In this document: positions 17,635-26,269 of the stretch, piece after piece
How positions within the stretch are numbered: position 1 is the first letter of the stretch
How the letters are laid out: every line of letters starts with the position of its first letter
Assembly (NCBI GenBank): GCA_030849945.1
Contig: JAVDKK010000002.1
Span: 558,001 to 622,000 of the forward strand
Reading direction: 5' to 3'
Origin: Schauerella fraxinea
GTDB lineage: Bacteria; Pseudomonadota; Gammaproteobacteria; Burkholderiales; Burkholderiaceae_B
Length of the DNA: 64,000 nucleotides
The notes under the pieces: generated by a model
What the model saw: the letters and a program-made list of their open reading frames with translations, nothing else
Database searches by the model: none
What the model was told of the DNA's origin: nothing
Program-made: the position numbers and the translations under genes

Positions 17635-17770
17635 ATTAAATCGTCAGGCAAATAGTAGAGAGGCGCCAAGGTCGTGTCAACAGTCTTGTTGATCCAGATG
17701 CCACGCAACGCGGCGACTTCTCTATCCAAACAAGATGCCCGCACCAATGGGCACCGCAGAGGAGACTGCA

Positions 17771-18508
17771 GTGATTTCATTCGAACAAAAAGTGGCGCTG
17801 ATCACCGGCGCCGGCACCGGTATCGGCTTGGCGACCGCGAAGCTGATGGCGGCCCATGGCGCATCGGTGGTGCTGGTCGACATCGATGGCGGCGCACTCG
17901 CGCGTGCTGCTGAAGCGATCGGTGTGGACGCGGATCGGGTGTTGAGCATCCCGGCCGATGTGTCGGACGCCGAAGCATGCGAAAGCGCCCTCACGCTCGC
18001 CACGGCGCGCTTCGGCGGCATCGACTTCCTGGTGCATTGCGCCGGCATTTATCCCGAGGCCGCGATTGCGAAAACCACCGATGCCGCGTGGCAGCGCCTG
18101 ATGAACATCAATTTGAACGGCACGTTTTACATCTGCCGGGCCGCGCAATCCCGGCTGCGCGATGGCGGCGCGGTGGTCCTGCTGGCCTCGCTGGCGGCGC
18201 ATCGCGGCAGTTATGCGCACGCCGCTTATGCCGCCACCAAGGGCGCCATCCTGTCTTTCTCGCGCAGCCTGGCCCTCGAATTGGCGCCCCGCCTACGCGT
18301 CAATACCGTGTCGCCAGGCATCATCGAGACTGCGATGACGCGCGACCTGATCGGCCAGAAAGGCGATCAGCTGCTGGCCAGCACCCCATTGGGCCGCTAC
18401 GGCACCGCTGACGACATTGCCGGTACCATTGCGTTTCTGTGTTCGCCGCTTGCCGCCTTCGTCACGGGCGAAACGCTGCAGGTCAATGGCGGGCTGTACA
18501 TCTCATGA
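17771..18508 (+). CDS. Short-chain dehydrogenase/reductase (SDR)
   Basis: A classical SDR of about 245 residues with TGAGTGIGLATA, FLVHCAGIYP, a serine in LLASLAAHRG, the YAATK active site and the end VTGETLQVNGGLYIS. The GTG at 17771 is preferred because GAGGAGA lies 6 bases before it and the Rossmann motif then starts at about residue 11; an ATG at 17735 would add 12 residues but has no ribosome site. It diverges from the SDR-E1-E2 operon and precedes the GntR gene. The YAATK/SDR partner role is unknown. Confidence 0.87.
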   Translation: MISFEQKVALITGAGTGIGLATAKLMAAHGASVVLVDIDGGALARAAEAIGVDADRVLSIPADVSDAEACESALTLATARFGGIDFLVHCAGIYPEAAIAKTTDAAWQRLMNINLNGTFYICRAAQSRLRDGGAVVLLASLAAHRGSYAHAAYAATKGAILSFSRSLALELAPRLRVNTVSPGIIETAMTRDLIGQKGDQLLASTPLGRYGTADDIAGTIAFLCSPLAAFVTGETLQVNGGLYIS

Positions 18509-18548
18509 GCGCCGGCCGAACGACTGGCGCCACTTTCCCTTCTTGCGC

Positions 18549-19322
18549 ATGACGACGTCTCCGTCCTCCCCCGAATTGACCGCCGCCACTGGCGCGCCCC
18601 GCCCGTCATTGCCGGCCGATCTGGCCGCTTTGCTGGCGGAACAAATCCATCAAGGCGTGCTGGCGCCAGGCGCGCGCCTGCCGACCGAAAAAGTGCTGGT
18701 CGAAACGCATGGCGTAAGCCGCGCGGTGGTGCGCGAGGCGATCGCACGCTTGAAGTCCGAAGGGTTGGTGACGTCGCAGCAAGGCAGCGGCGCGTTCGTG
18801 GATCCCAATGTGCGCAAGAACGCATTTCGCATCGGTGCGATTACGGCGCAGGACAGTCAGGATCTCGAACACATCCTCGAATTGATGCTGTCGATCGAGG
18901 GCACCGCCGCGCGCCTGGCGGCGGCCCGCCGCACGACCGACGATCTGAAACGCATTCGCCAAGGCCTAGTGGGCATGGAGTACGCGATTCTCAATGACCA
19001 GTTGGGCGACGAAGAAGACTACGCGTTTCACCTGGCGATCGTGCAAGCCACGCACAATCCGCATCTGATCTCGCTCAGCGAATATCTTGAAGCCAATGTG
19101 CGCCACGTGATCCGCAGCGCCCGCCGCAATACGGCGCGCCTTTATGCGCAGCGCATGGTGGCCGTGCAGGCCGAGCATCAAGCCATATTCCAGGCCATCG
19201 AAGCCGGCGACCCGCAGGCGGCTGGCGCCGCGGCCGAACAGCATTTGCGCCAGGCGGCTGAGCGACTGCGCTTGTATGCCGCTGATCCACCGCTCACAGC
19301 GCCTGCCGCGCCTGGCGTGTAA
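18549..19322 (+). CDS. GntR family regulator, FCD subgroup
   Basis: A 257-residue protein with a winged helix in residues about 20-90 (LAALLAEQIHQGVLAPGARLP broken here as LAALLAEQIHQGVL and APGARLP, then VSRAVVREAIARLKSEGLV and QQGSGAFV) and an FCD domain with the histidines EDYAFHLAIV and VQAEHQAIF. It lies 40 bases after the SDR stop in the same direction. It probably controls the two divergent operons through the paired TTGTC-type sites at 17603-17634. Confidence 0.92.
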   Translation: MTTSPSSPELTAATGAPRPSLPADLAALLAEQIHQGVLAPGARLPTEKVLVETHGVSRAVVREAIARLKSEGLVTSQQGSGAFVDPNVRKNAFRIGAITAQDSQDLEHILELMLSIEGTAARLAAARRTTDDLKRIRQGLVGMEYAILNDQLGDEEDYAFHLAIVQATHNPHLISLSEYLEANVRHVIRSARRNTARLYAQRMVAVQAEHQAIFQAIEAGDPQAAGAAAEQHLRQAAERLRLYAADPPLTAPAAPGV

Positions 19323-19460
19323 GTGACGCCACGTTCAAACACTGCACCAATGCGATAAGTTGCGCCAAATCGCGCACGGCCGGCGATGCCTCGTCGGCAC
19401 TCGCGCATAATGCCGGAATCGTGGCCACGCGCCACCTGCCGACAAGCCCAGGAGTATTCG

Positions 19461-21098
19461 ATGTCCCGTGTCGTGCCCGATGGTTGGGAAACGCTGGAAC
19501 AAAGCGGACCGCAGCAGCGCGAGATCCAGACGCTCGCCGTGTTGGCCGCCGGCCTGCCGGACGACTACACCGTGTATCACGCCGTGCATTGGACCAACGT
19601 CGACCATGCGCACGCGATCTACGGCGAGATCGATTTCGTCATCGTCAATCGCGCTGGGCAACTGCTCATCATCGAGCAAAAAAGCGGCTTGTTGACCGAA
19701 ACCGAAGAAGGCCTGGCGAAGGTGCAAGGCAATACGCATCGCCTCGTACAAGCACAGATGGCGCGCACGGTGGATGGACTGAGCGCCAAGCTGTCGCGCA
19801 GCCTGAACCATCAGGCGGTGACGATCGAATATCTGCTCTACTGCCCCGATCACATCGTGCGCCATCCGCTCACGGCGGGCATTTCGCCCGAGCGCATCGT
19901 GGACGGCAGCCGGCGCGCGCAGCTCGTGCCGATGATCGAAGCCCTGCTGGGCCCCGGCGAACCCAGCGCGATCGCGCCGCGGGTACATCGCTTTCTGCAG
20001 GACATCATTCAGCTCGAAACCGACGTGAGCGCCCTGCTGGGCGAGGCGCGTACGTTGGTGACACGCGTGGCCGGCGGGCTGGCGCACTGGGCCCGGCAGT
20101 TGGACATGACGCCCTATCGCTTGCGGGTAACGGGCACTGCCGGTTCCGGCAAAACCCAATTGGCGCTGGCCGAATACCGCGATGCCATCGAGGCCGGCAA
20201 GCGCCCGCTATACGTGTGCTACAACCGCCCGCTCGCCGATCATTTTGCCCGCATCGCACCCGCCGGCGGCCTGGTATGCACGTTTCACATGCTGTGCGAC
20301 ATGGCGCTACAGGACGCGGGGCACGCCACTGATTTCGCCCAGCCCGGCGCCTTCGACAAGTTGATCGTGGATGCCGCCGCCACGCCCGTATCCGACGCGT
20401 TGTCGTTCGACACGGTCATCGTGGACGAAGGCCAGGATTTCGCGCCAGCCTGGCGCGATCTGGTGCTGCGCCATGGCAAGCCAGGCGCCCGGCAGTTATG
20501 GCTTGAAGATCCGATGCAGAATCTGTACGGACACCCGCCTGCCGATCTGCCGGACTGGGTGCGGCTGCGCGCCAAAAGCAATTACCGCAGCCCGCGTCCG
20601 GTGGTGCGCTGGCTGCAGCCCCTGCTGCCCGCCGATCTGCGCATCGAAGCCGCCGCCCCGATCGCCGCAAGCGATGTCGAGCTGATCACCTATACCGATG
20701 AAGCCAGTCTGCTCCTGGCGGTGAAGGAAGCCGTACGCCGCTGCTACGCCGTCGGCTTTCGCGAGCATGACGTGGCGGTATTGAGCTATCGCGGCCGCGA
20801 GCAGTCCCGATTGCTCCATCTCGATCGCCTGGGACCGCACGCCTTACGCTCCTTCACTGGCGAGTATGACTTGCTTGGGCAGCCGGTTTATACGCCAGGC
20901 ACAGTGCTGGTCGAATCGGTGTATCGGTTCAAAGGCCAATCGGCCGCAGCAGTGGTGTTTTCCGAAATCGACTTCGACACCTTGGACGAGCGCACCGTGC
21001 GCAAGCTTTTCGTGGGGGCCACGCGCGCCACGATGAAGCTGGTGCTGGTGGTGTCCGAACGGTCGGCCGCCTTGATCGAGGCGCAGCTCGCACCTTGA
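19461..21098 (+). CDS. NERD-type nuclease domain fused to an SF1 (UvrD-like) helicase domain
   Basis: A 545-residue protein. Residues about 25-130 resemble a NERD nuclease domain: GEIDFVIVNRAGQLLIIEQKSG gives the E-x-D and E-x-K pair (shown here as GEIDFVIVN and LLIIEQKSG). From about residue 215 an SF1 helicase follows: Walker A VTGTAGSGKTQLAL, DExx box TVIVDEGQDF, RAKSNYRSPRPV (motif IV-like) and a motif VI-like VGATRATMKLVLVVS. The start MSRVVPDGW follows AGGAG at 19450. It appears to be a single-gene unit between a GntR gene and a convergent hydrolase. Nuclease-helicase proteins occur in DNA repair and in phage defence; which applies here is not known. Confidence 0.85.
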   Translation: MSRVVPDGWETLEQSGPQQREIQTLAVLAAGLPDDYTVYHAVHWTNVDHAHAIYGEIDFVIVNRAGQLLIIEQKSGLLTETEEGLAKVQGNTHRLVQAQMARTVDGLSAKLSRSLNHQAVTIEYLLYCPDHIVRHPLTAGISPERIVDGSRRAQLVPMIEALLGPGEPSAIAPRVHRFLQDIIQLETDVSALLGEARTLVTRVAGGLAHWARQLDMTPYRLRVTGTAGSGKTQLALAEYRDAIEAGKRPLYVCYNRPLADHFARIAPAGGLVCTFHMLCDMALQDAGHATDFAQPGAFDKLIVDAAATPVSDALSFDTVIVDEGQDFAPAWRDLVLRHGKPGARQLWLEDPMQNLYGHPPADLPDWVRLRAKSNYRSPRPVVRWLQPLLPADLRIEAAAPIAASDVELITYTDEASLLLAVKEAVRRCYAVGFREHDVAVLSYRGREQSRLLHLDRLGPHALRSFTGEYDLLGQPVYTPGTVLVESVYRFKGQSAAAVVFSEIDFDTLDERTVRKLFVGATRATMKLVLVVSERSAALIEAQLAP

Positions 21099-21101
21099 TT
21101 T

Positions 21102-21149
21102 GATGGGTTGGCGCGCAGCGATCCAGATGGGTTGGAAAGCAGCGATCTA
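21102..21149. repeat. 24-bp tandem duplication after the nuclease-helicase gene
   Basis: Two adjacent 24-base units begin GATGGGTTGG and continue with CAGCGATC; they differ at about four positions. The repeat starts three bases after the stop codon. Confidence 0.75.
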
Positions 21150-21173
21150 CTGAGCGGAGTCGCTACTCGACAG

Positions 21174-21207
21174 CACATTTCGACATGGTGTTGGCATGTC
21201 GAATGTG
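21174..21207. terminator. Probable bidirectional terminator stem-loop
   Basis: CACATTTCGACATG pairs with CATGTCGAATGTG around GTGTTGG, a 13-bp stem with one bulged T. It lies between the convergent nuclease-helicase and hydrolase genes. No long T-run follows on either strand. Confidence 0.55.
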
Positions 21208-21225
21208 ATCGCAATCGCACTGCTT

Positions 21226-22035
21226 TTACAGCGAAGCGATAAACGCCTGCACATGGTGCGCAATGGGGTTCGCCGGTTCAAGACTGGGCAAGTGAGCAAC
21301 ACCGCCCAGCGCTTGAAAACGCGCGTTTGGGATGGTGGCGGCAGTGTGACGGGCGCGGTCTTGAATATGCGGAAAGTCGAGGTCGCCCGCCAGCACAAGC
21401 GTCGGTACGGCGATCTCGCCTAACCGATCGAAAGCTGGCGCCGTGTCGACGTTCGTTCCCGTGGGCGGCGATCGAAGCGCGATGCCATTCATGTCGAGAA
21501 ACAACTGCCGCGCCGCGCCAGTCACGCGGCCCTCTGCGGCATACGGGCCGTCCAGGAACAAACGCGCCTTCATCGCATTGATCCGATCCACATCCCCGGC
21601 AGCCGCTGCGTCCTGCAGGTGCTTTATGAGCGGCGCGATGTCGGGCGGATACACCGCCTCGGGCATGCCGGATACCGACGCTGAAATGAGTACCAGCGCG
21701 CGCACCAGCTCGGGATGTGCGAGCGCGGCGTCGATGGCCACGCGGCCGCCTTGCGAACATCCCACCAGGATTGCCGGCCGATCGGGTGCCAGCGCATCGA
21801 GCACGGCCTTCAGATCGGCGATGCACGAGAATTTCTCTTCGTTCGTCTGCGTCTCGCCAAAGCCTCTGCGGTCGTACGCGATGGCCCGATGGTGCTGCGC
21901 CAAAAGCGGCACTTGCTCGCGCCACATGCGCCGATCGCATACCGCCGCGTGGAGGAAGACGACCGGGGCACCGTCGCCCTGAACGTCTGCGGCCAGCGTG
22001 GCGCGGCCAGAAGCAACCCGATGAATGATGCGCAT
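21226..22035 (-). CDS. Alpha/beta-fold hydrolase
   Basis: A 269-residue serine hydrolase-fold protein. PVVFLHAAVCDRRMW holds the oxyanion segment, GCSQGG is the nucleophile elbow, and the aspartate in VLAGDLDFPH and the histidine in VAHLPSLE complete the triad. Family members act as esterases, lactonases or C-C hydrolases, and this one has no signal peptide. The start MRIIHRVA was chosen because the 78 upstream in-frame codons are made of the 18-bp repeat at 22133-22222 and have no domain. Substrate unknown. Confidence 0.88.
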   Translation of the reverse strand: MRIIHRVASGRATLAADVQGDGAPVVFLHAAVCDRRMWREQVPLLAQHHRAIAYDRRGFGETQTNEEKFSCIADLKAVLDALAPDRPAILVGCSQGGRVAIDAALAHPELVRALVLISASVSGMPEAVYPPDIAPLIKHLQDAAAAGDVDRINAMKARLFLDGPYAAEGRVTGAARQLFLDMNGIALRSPPTGTNVDTAPAFDRLGEIAVPTLVLAGDLDFPHIQDRARHTAATIPNARFQALGGVAHLPSLEPANPIAHHVQAFIASL

Positions 22036-22132
22036 GATCCAGATCTTTGAGCCAGACGATGGCCGATAGTAGCGCGGCCGCCCTATGTTCGTCGTGCTTG
22101 CTCGATGCGTCATGCCGGATACGGCGGACACC

Positions 22133-22222
22133 TTCGATACGTCGGACACGTTAGATGCATCGGACCCGTTCGATACGTCGGACACGTTCGATGCATCGGA
22201 TCCGTTCGATGAGCCCGGTTCG
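22133..22222. repeat. 18-bp (9-bp half-unit) tandem repeat
   Basis: Five units of 18 bases, for example TTCGATACGTCGGACACG then TTAGATGCATCGGACCCG, alternate in a 36-base super-pattern; the last unit is degenerate. It occupies part of the 334-base gap 22036-22369 between the hydrolase and the TRAP protein. Because the period is a multiple of three, it extends the hydrolase reading frame upstream as Ser/Asp/Val-rich codons, which I regard as non-coding. Otherwise I see nothing definite in this gap. Confidence 0.8.
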
Positions 22223-22369
22223 CTCAATGCCCCCGAGACCCTCGGTGCGATGATCCAAGGGTAAATCATGATAATGAATAGATCGGCGTCCCCCTATGAT
22301 CGCTCATCCGCCGCATGAGGAGCCAAGCGGCTACCGCTGCGCGTTGTGTTGTTCTTCAAAGGGGTCACC

Positions 22370-23437
22370 ATGTACGGCAATACACTTATCGCGCGTTTGA
22401 GCATCGCAACGGTGCTGGCGTGGTCGTCACTCACGGCATCCGCGCAAACGCCCGCGGTCTCATCGCCTCAGACGCCGGGCGCTGCAAGCTCGGCGCCGAT
22501 TGCCCTCAAGATGAGCCACTTCCTTGGGCCCAAGAGCTTCTTCCAGGTCGATCTCGTCGAACCCTGGGCGCGCGAACTGGAACGCCGAAGCGACGGCAAG
22601 GTAATCGTGGAAGTGCTGAGCGGCAGCTCGCCGCTGGGCAACGTGCGCAATCAAGGCACACAGGTCAAAGACGGCACGGTCGACATCGCGCTGGGCCTGC
22701 GCGGCGCGGAAGGCGATCGGTTCATGCGCAGTTCGATCGTCGAATTGCCGTTCGTGGTGGCCGATGCGCGACGGGGATCGCAGGCATTGTGGGGACTGTA
22801 CAAGAACGGCACGATTGCCGACGAGTACCGCGACTTCAAGGTGCTGGCGCTGTTTGTGCAAAATCCGGGGCTGGTGCACACCAAGCAAACCCGGGTGGTC
22901 GAACTGGACGACCTGAAAGGCTTGCGGTTGAGAGTGCCCAATGCCACGGTGGCTACCGCGCTGGAATCCGTGGGCGCCGTACCGAAGCTGCTGCAACCGG
23001 ACGAGATCATGCCCGCGCTGCGCGCCAATCAACTCGATGGCATCGTCACCAACTGGGGCACGCCGATTCCGGGCTTCAACGACGAGATGAAGCAGCACAC
23101 CGCCGTGCCCTTCTATGCCTCGGCGTTCTTCATTGTGATGAACAAGGCGCGCTTTGACGCGCTGCCCACCGAGATTCGCGAGCTGATCGACAGCATGAGC
23201 GGCGACATGCTGGTCGCGCAGTTTGGTCCCCTGTGGGATAAATGGGACAAACCCTTTTTCGACGGTGCCCACGGCCCCGGTCAGGAAATCGTGCGTCCCG
23301 ACGCGGCCACGCTGCAACGTTGGAAATCAGGATTGCAGCCCGTGTCGGATGCCTACGTGAAGAAACTGCAGTCGCAAGGCTTCACGGATGCGCGTGCGGT
23401 GTACGACGGCCTGATCGCGGCGTCGACGGCGCCTTGA
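22370..23437 (+). CDS. TRAP transporter periplasmic solute-binding protein (DctP family)
   Basis: A 355-residue DctP-type protein. A signal peptide ends near TASAQ; then IALKMSHFLGPKSFFQVDLVEPWA (shown as IALKMSHFLGPKSFF), the carboxylate-binding arginine in LKGLRLRVPNA, and the NQLDGIVTNWGTPIPGF segment typical of the family. The ATG at 22370 has an AAAGGGG ribosome site. No DctQ or DctM membrane subunit is encoded nearby, so it is an orphan here and must work with a transporter elsewhere or act as a sensor protein. Ligands of the family are mostly carboxylates. Confidence 0.9.
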   Translation: MYGNTLIARLSIATVLAWSSLTASAQTPAVSSPQTPGAASSAPIALKMSHFLGPKSFFQVDLVEPWARELERRSDGKVIVEVLSGSSPLGNVRNQGTQVKDGTVDIALGLRGAEGDRFMRSSIVELPFVVADARRGSQALWGLYKNGTIADEYRDFKVLALFVQNPGLVHTKQTRVVELDDLKGLRLRVPNATVATALESVGAVPKLLQPDEIMPALRANQLDGIVTNWGTPIPGFNDEMKQHTAVPFYASAFFIVMNKARFDALPTEIRELIDSMSGDMLVAQFGPLWDKWDKPFFDGAHGPGQEIVRPDAATLQRWKSGLQPVSDAYVKKLQSQGFTDARAVYDGLIAASTAP

Positions 23438-23450
23438 GCGAGGCACAGGA

Positions 23451-24959
23451 TCAGCGCACAGGATCCGCCGCCACATAATCTTCGGCAGCCATGCGGTCCA
23501 GCGGATAGACCGGACGCCAGGCGCGCTCGAATGGAAACAGTGCATAGTCCGAGCTGGTGACGCCCGGGCTGTCGCACTCCACCAGCGCCGCCGTGATCGG
23601 CACGAACACCGGCCGGCAGTACATCCGCGACTTGGCGAGAATGAACCGCGCCTGTCGTGGATCGATGCCCACGCTTTCAAATACGCCCAGATCCCAGGGT
23701 TCATGGGTGCGCTCGGTAACCACCAGCACCGCCGCGCCGATATCCAGCACCGCGGTGCGGCCCATGCACGCGGTTTGCCCGGTATAAGTGGGACCGGAGA
23801 TCACATACTCCCCGTTCGTCACAGCGCGCACGGTGCCGGTAAGCGTGACCGGCGGCGTATGCCGTCCGATCTGCGGAATCGCGCGCTTGTTGCCGACCGG
23901 TAGCGTAACCGTGGCACCCTCGCCTGCCTGCGACATGACGGCGACGGCTTCCGGGTCGCAGAAGAGACCCGCCACGATACCCGTGAGCCCCGCGTCTACC
24001 GCTGCGGTCAGCACGTCCATCGTGTCGCAGGTGCCGCCCGACATGCAGTTGTCGCCATGATCGAGCAGCAAAATGGGTTTGTCCGCCGTGGCGGCAAGTG
24101 TGGCCGCGCGCGCCAGCGATTGCGCCAGGGGCTCGCTGGCATAGAAGAAGCCATCGCGGTCGGTCCACATCTTGGCTGCGATCCGCGCCGCCACGGCATC
24201 GGCCGCATCGAGGTCGCCGTCCGCCACCACGATCACGGTCAAACACGGATGCGGAATATCGGCGAGGCCGAATCCCGCCAGGATCGATACGCCCAACATG
24301 CCCGCGTCTTCCGCTTCGCGCGCGGCTTGCACCGCATCGCGCATCGCGCCTTCGGCAGTATTGCTGCGCAGCGTGTGCGTGATCAACGGCAAACGGCGCC
24401 ACGCCATCACCGGGCGCGATTTGCCATCGAGCGCGTCGAACAACAACCGCCCGGCATGCTCGCCGGTTTCGTACATATCGATGTGCGGATAGGTCTTGAA
24501 GCTGACGATCACGTCGGCGTTGGCCATGATGGCTGGCGTGACGTTGCCGTGCAGATCCAGCGCCACGCCGATCGGCGTGCCAGGCGCGGCCGCGCGCACG
24601 CGTGCCAGCAGATCGCCCTCGCCATCATCGGTCGATTCCACCGCCATGGCCCCGTGCAGATCGAGCAGGATGGCGTCGCAACCGGTCGCCGCCGCCACGA
24701 TGCGGTCGCACATCTCGACATAGGCAAGCGCCGCGACCCGACCGCTCGGATAGGCCATGGCCGACACGGGCGTCACGATCTCGGCGCCACGCGCATGGGC
24801 CAGATCGATGAAGGCGGACATGGCCGTGCGCTTGCCGACGTTTTCGTCGTAGGCGGCCTGGTCGTAAGCCGGGCCATCATTGCCGAAGGCAGAAAGCGGC
24901 GTGGGCACCGGCGAGAACGTGTTGGTCTCGTGGTTCATGCGGGCAATCAGGACTTTCAT
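23451..24959 (-). CDS. MlrC-family metallopeptidase (microcystinase C-like, M81)
   Basis: A 502-residue protein of the MlrC family (DUF1485). The N-terminal ARMNHETNTFSP, AILLDLHGAM, GVALDLHGNV and LLDHGDNCMSGG segments carry the likely metal ligands. The C-terminal MlrC domain is complete (GRTAVLDIGAAVLVV). MlrC itself degrades the linear products of microcystin, but most family members lie in unrelated amino-acid or amide catabolic clusters, so hydrolysis of a small peptide or amide is the safe reading. It is the last gene of the operon that begins with the binding protein at 30872 and overlaps the M20 gene by four bases (ATGA). Confidence 0.92.
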   Translation of the reverse strand: MKVLIARMNHETNTFSPVPTPLSAFGNDGPAYDQAAYDENVGKRTAMSAFIDLAHARGAEIVTPVSAMAYPSGRVAALAYVEMCDRIVAAATGCDAILLDLHGAMAVESTDDGEGDLLARVRAAAPGTPIGVALDLHGNVTPAIMANADVIVSFKTYPHIDMYETGEHAGRLLFDALDGKSRPVMAWRRLPLITHTLRSNTAEGAMRDAVQAAREAEDAGMLGVSILAGFGLADIPHPCLTVIVVADGDLDAADAVAARIAAKMWTDRDGFFYASEPLAQSLARAATLAATADKPILLLDHGDNCMSGGTCDTMDVLTAAVDAGLTGIVAGLFCDPEAVAVMSQAGEGATVTLPVGNKRAIPQIGRHTPPVTLTGTVRAVTNGEYVISGPTYTGQTACMGRTAVLDIGAAVLVVTERTHEPWDLGVFESVGIDPRQARFILAKSRMYCRPVFVPITAALVECDSPGVTSSDYALFPFERAWRPVYPLDRMAAEDYVAADPVR

Positions 24960-26242
24960 GCGGTGGCCTTCGCGCTTGCGGTTTCGACCCGGCCGCAGCA
25001 GCGCAACATCGCGTGCAGCAACACATTGCAGCCGGCCTCGAGATGGCCGGGCTGGGCGTCTTCGATTTCGTTATGGCTGATGCCGTCCTTGCAGGGCACG
25101 AAAATCATCGCTGTGGGCGTCACGCGCGCCATGTACACGGCGTCATGGCCGGCGCCGCTCACCACGGGCATGGTGTGCTCACCCAGCGCCTCGGCACCGT
25201 CCCGGATGGATTGAATCAAGGTGGCATCAAATGGTTGTGGCGGAAAATACACCACCTGCTCGGACGTGACCTCCAGCCCGCCTTGCTGCCGCAGCGCATC
25301 GCAGGCCTCGGCAAACGCTTGCGTCATGCGGTCGAGCGTGGCGTCGTCGGCGGCACGCAGATCGACCGTGATTTTTACCTGCCCCGGGATGACGTTGCGC
25401 GAATCGGGAAACACTTCCACGCAGCCCACAGTGCCGCGTGCATGGGGCGCGTGATCCAGTGCAATGCGGTTGACCGCGCGGATGAGATCGGTGGCGCCCA
25501 GCAATGCATCGCGGCGCAATGCCATCGGCGTGGGGCCGGCGTGCGCCTCCTGCCCGGTGACGACCACGTCGAACCATCGCTGGCCCAATGCACCCTCCAC
25601 GACGCCGATCACGATATCGTTGGCTTCGAGAATCGGCCCTTGTTCGATGTGCGCTTCAAAATAGGCCCGTGCAGGACGCCCGCCGACAGGATCGGCGCCG
25701 TCATAGCCGATGCTCTTGAGTGCTTCGCCCACCGAAATGCCGTCGCGATCGCGCTGCGCCAGTGCGTGCTCCAGCGTAAAGGCGCCGGCAAATACGCCCG
25801 ACCCCATCATCACCGGCACGAAGCGCGAGCCTTCTTCGTTGGTCCACGCCACCACTTCCAGCGGCGCCTCGGTGATCAGGTTGTGATCCTGCAGGGTGCG
25901 CAGCACTTCCAGTCCGGCGAGCACGCCGTAGTTGCCGTCGAACTTGCCGCCGGTGGGCTGCGTATCGATATGGCTGCCGGCCATTACCGGCGGCAGATCG
26001 TCGCGCAACCCCGCGCGGCGAATGAACATATTGCCGATCGCATCCACGTGCACGGTGCAGCCGAGCTCCGCGGCCCAGTCGGCGACGAGGTCACGGCCTT
26101 GCCGGTCCAGGTCGGTCAACGCCAGGCGGCACACGCCGCCTTTGGGGGTGCCGCCGATCTTGGCCAGCGTCATGATCGATTGCCACAGACGCGCGCCATC
26201 GATGCGCAGCGTCGTCAGAACTTCAGATTCGGAAACGTGCAT
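24956..26242 (-). CDS. M20 family Zn-dependent amidohydrolase (allantoate/N-carbamoyl-amino acid type)
   Basis: A 428-residue hydantoinase/carbamoylase-type enzyme. Metal-binding motifs are AGSHIDTQPTGGKFDGNYG, TNEEGSRF, and FEAHIEQGP; SGAGHDAVYMARV and ISHNEIE are near the C-terminus. Typical reactions remove a carbamoyl or ureido group, or cleave an amide, to release an amino acid. It lies 27 bases after livF and overlaps mlrC, so import and hydrolysis appear coupled in one operon. Confidence 0.92.
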   Translation of the reverse strand: MHVSESEVLTTLRIDGARLWQSIMTLAKIGGTPKGGVCRLALTDLDRQGRDLVADWAAELGCTVHVDAIGNMFIRRAGLRDDLPPVMAGSHIDTQPTGGKFDGNYGVLAGLEVLRTLQDHNLITEAPLEVVAWTNEEGSRFVPVMMGSGVFAGAFTLEHALAQRDRDGISVGEALKSIGYDGADPVGGRPARAYFEAHIEQGPILEANDIVIGVVEGALGQRWFDVVVTGQEAHAGPTPMALRRDALLGATDLIRAVNRIALDHAPHARGTVGCVEVFPDSRNVIPGQVKITVDLRAADDATLDRMTQAFAEACDALRQQGGLEVTSEQVVYFPPQPFDATLIQSIRDGAEALGEHTMPVVSGAGHDAVYMARVTPTAMIFVPCKDGISHNEIEDAQPGHLEAGCNVLLHAMLRCCGRVETASAKATA

Positions 26243-26269
26243 GGTTGTTCTCCTTGTTCGGGGCCGGGC

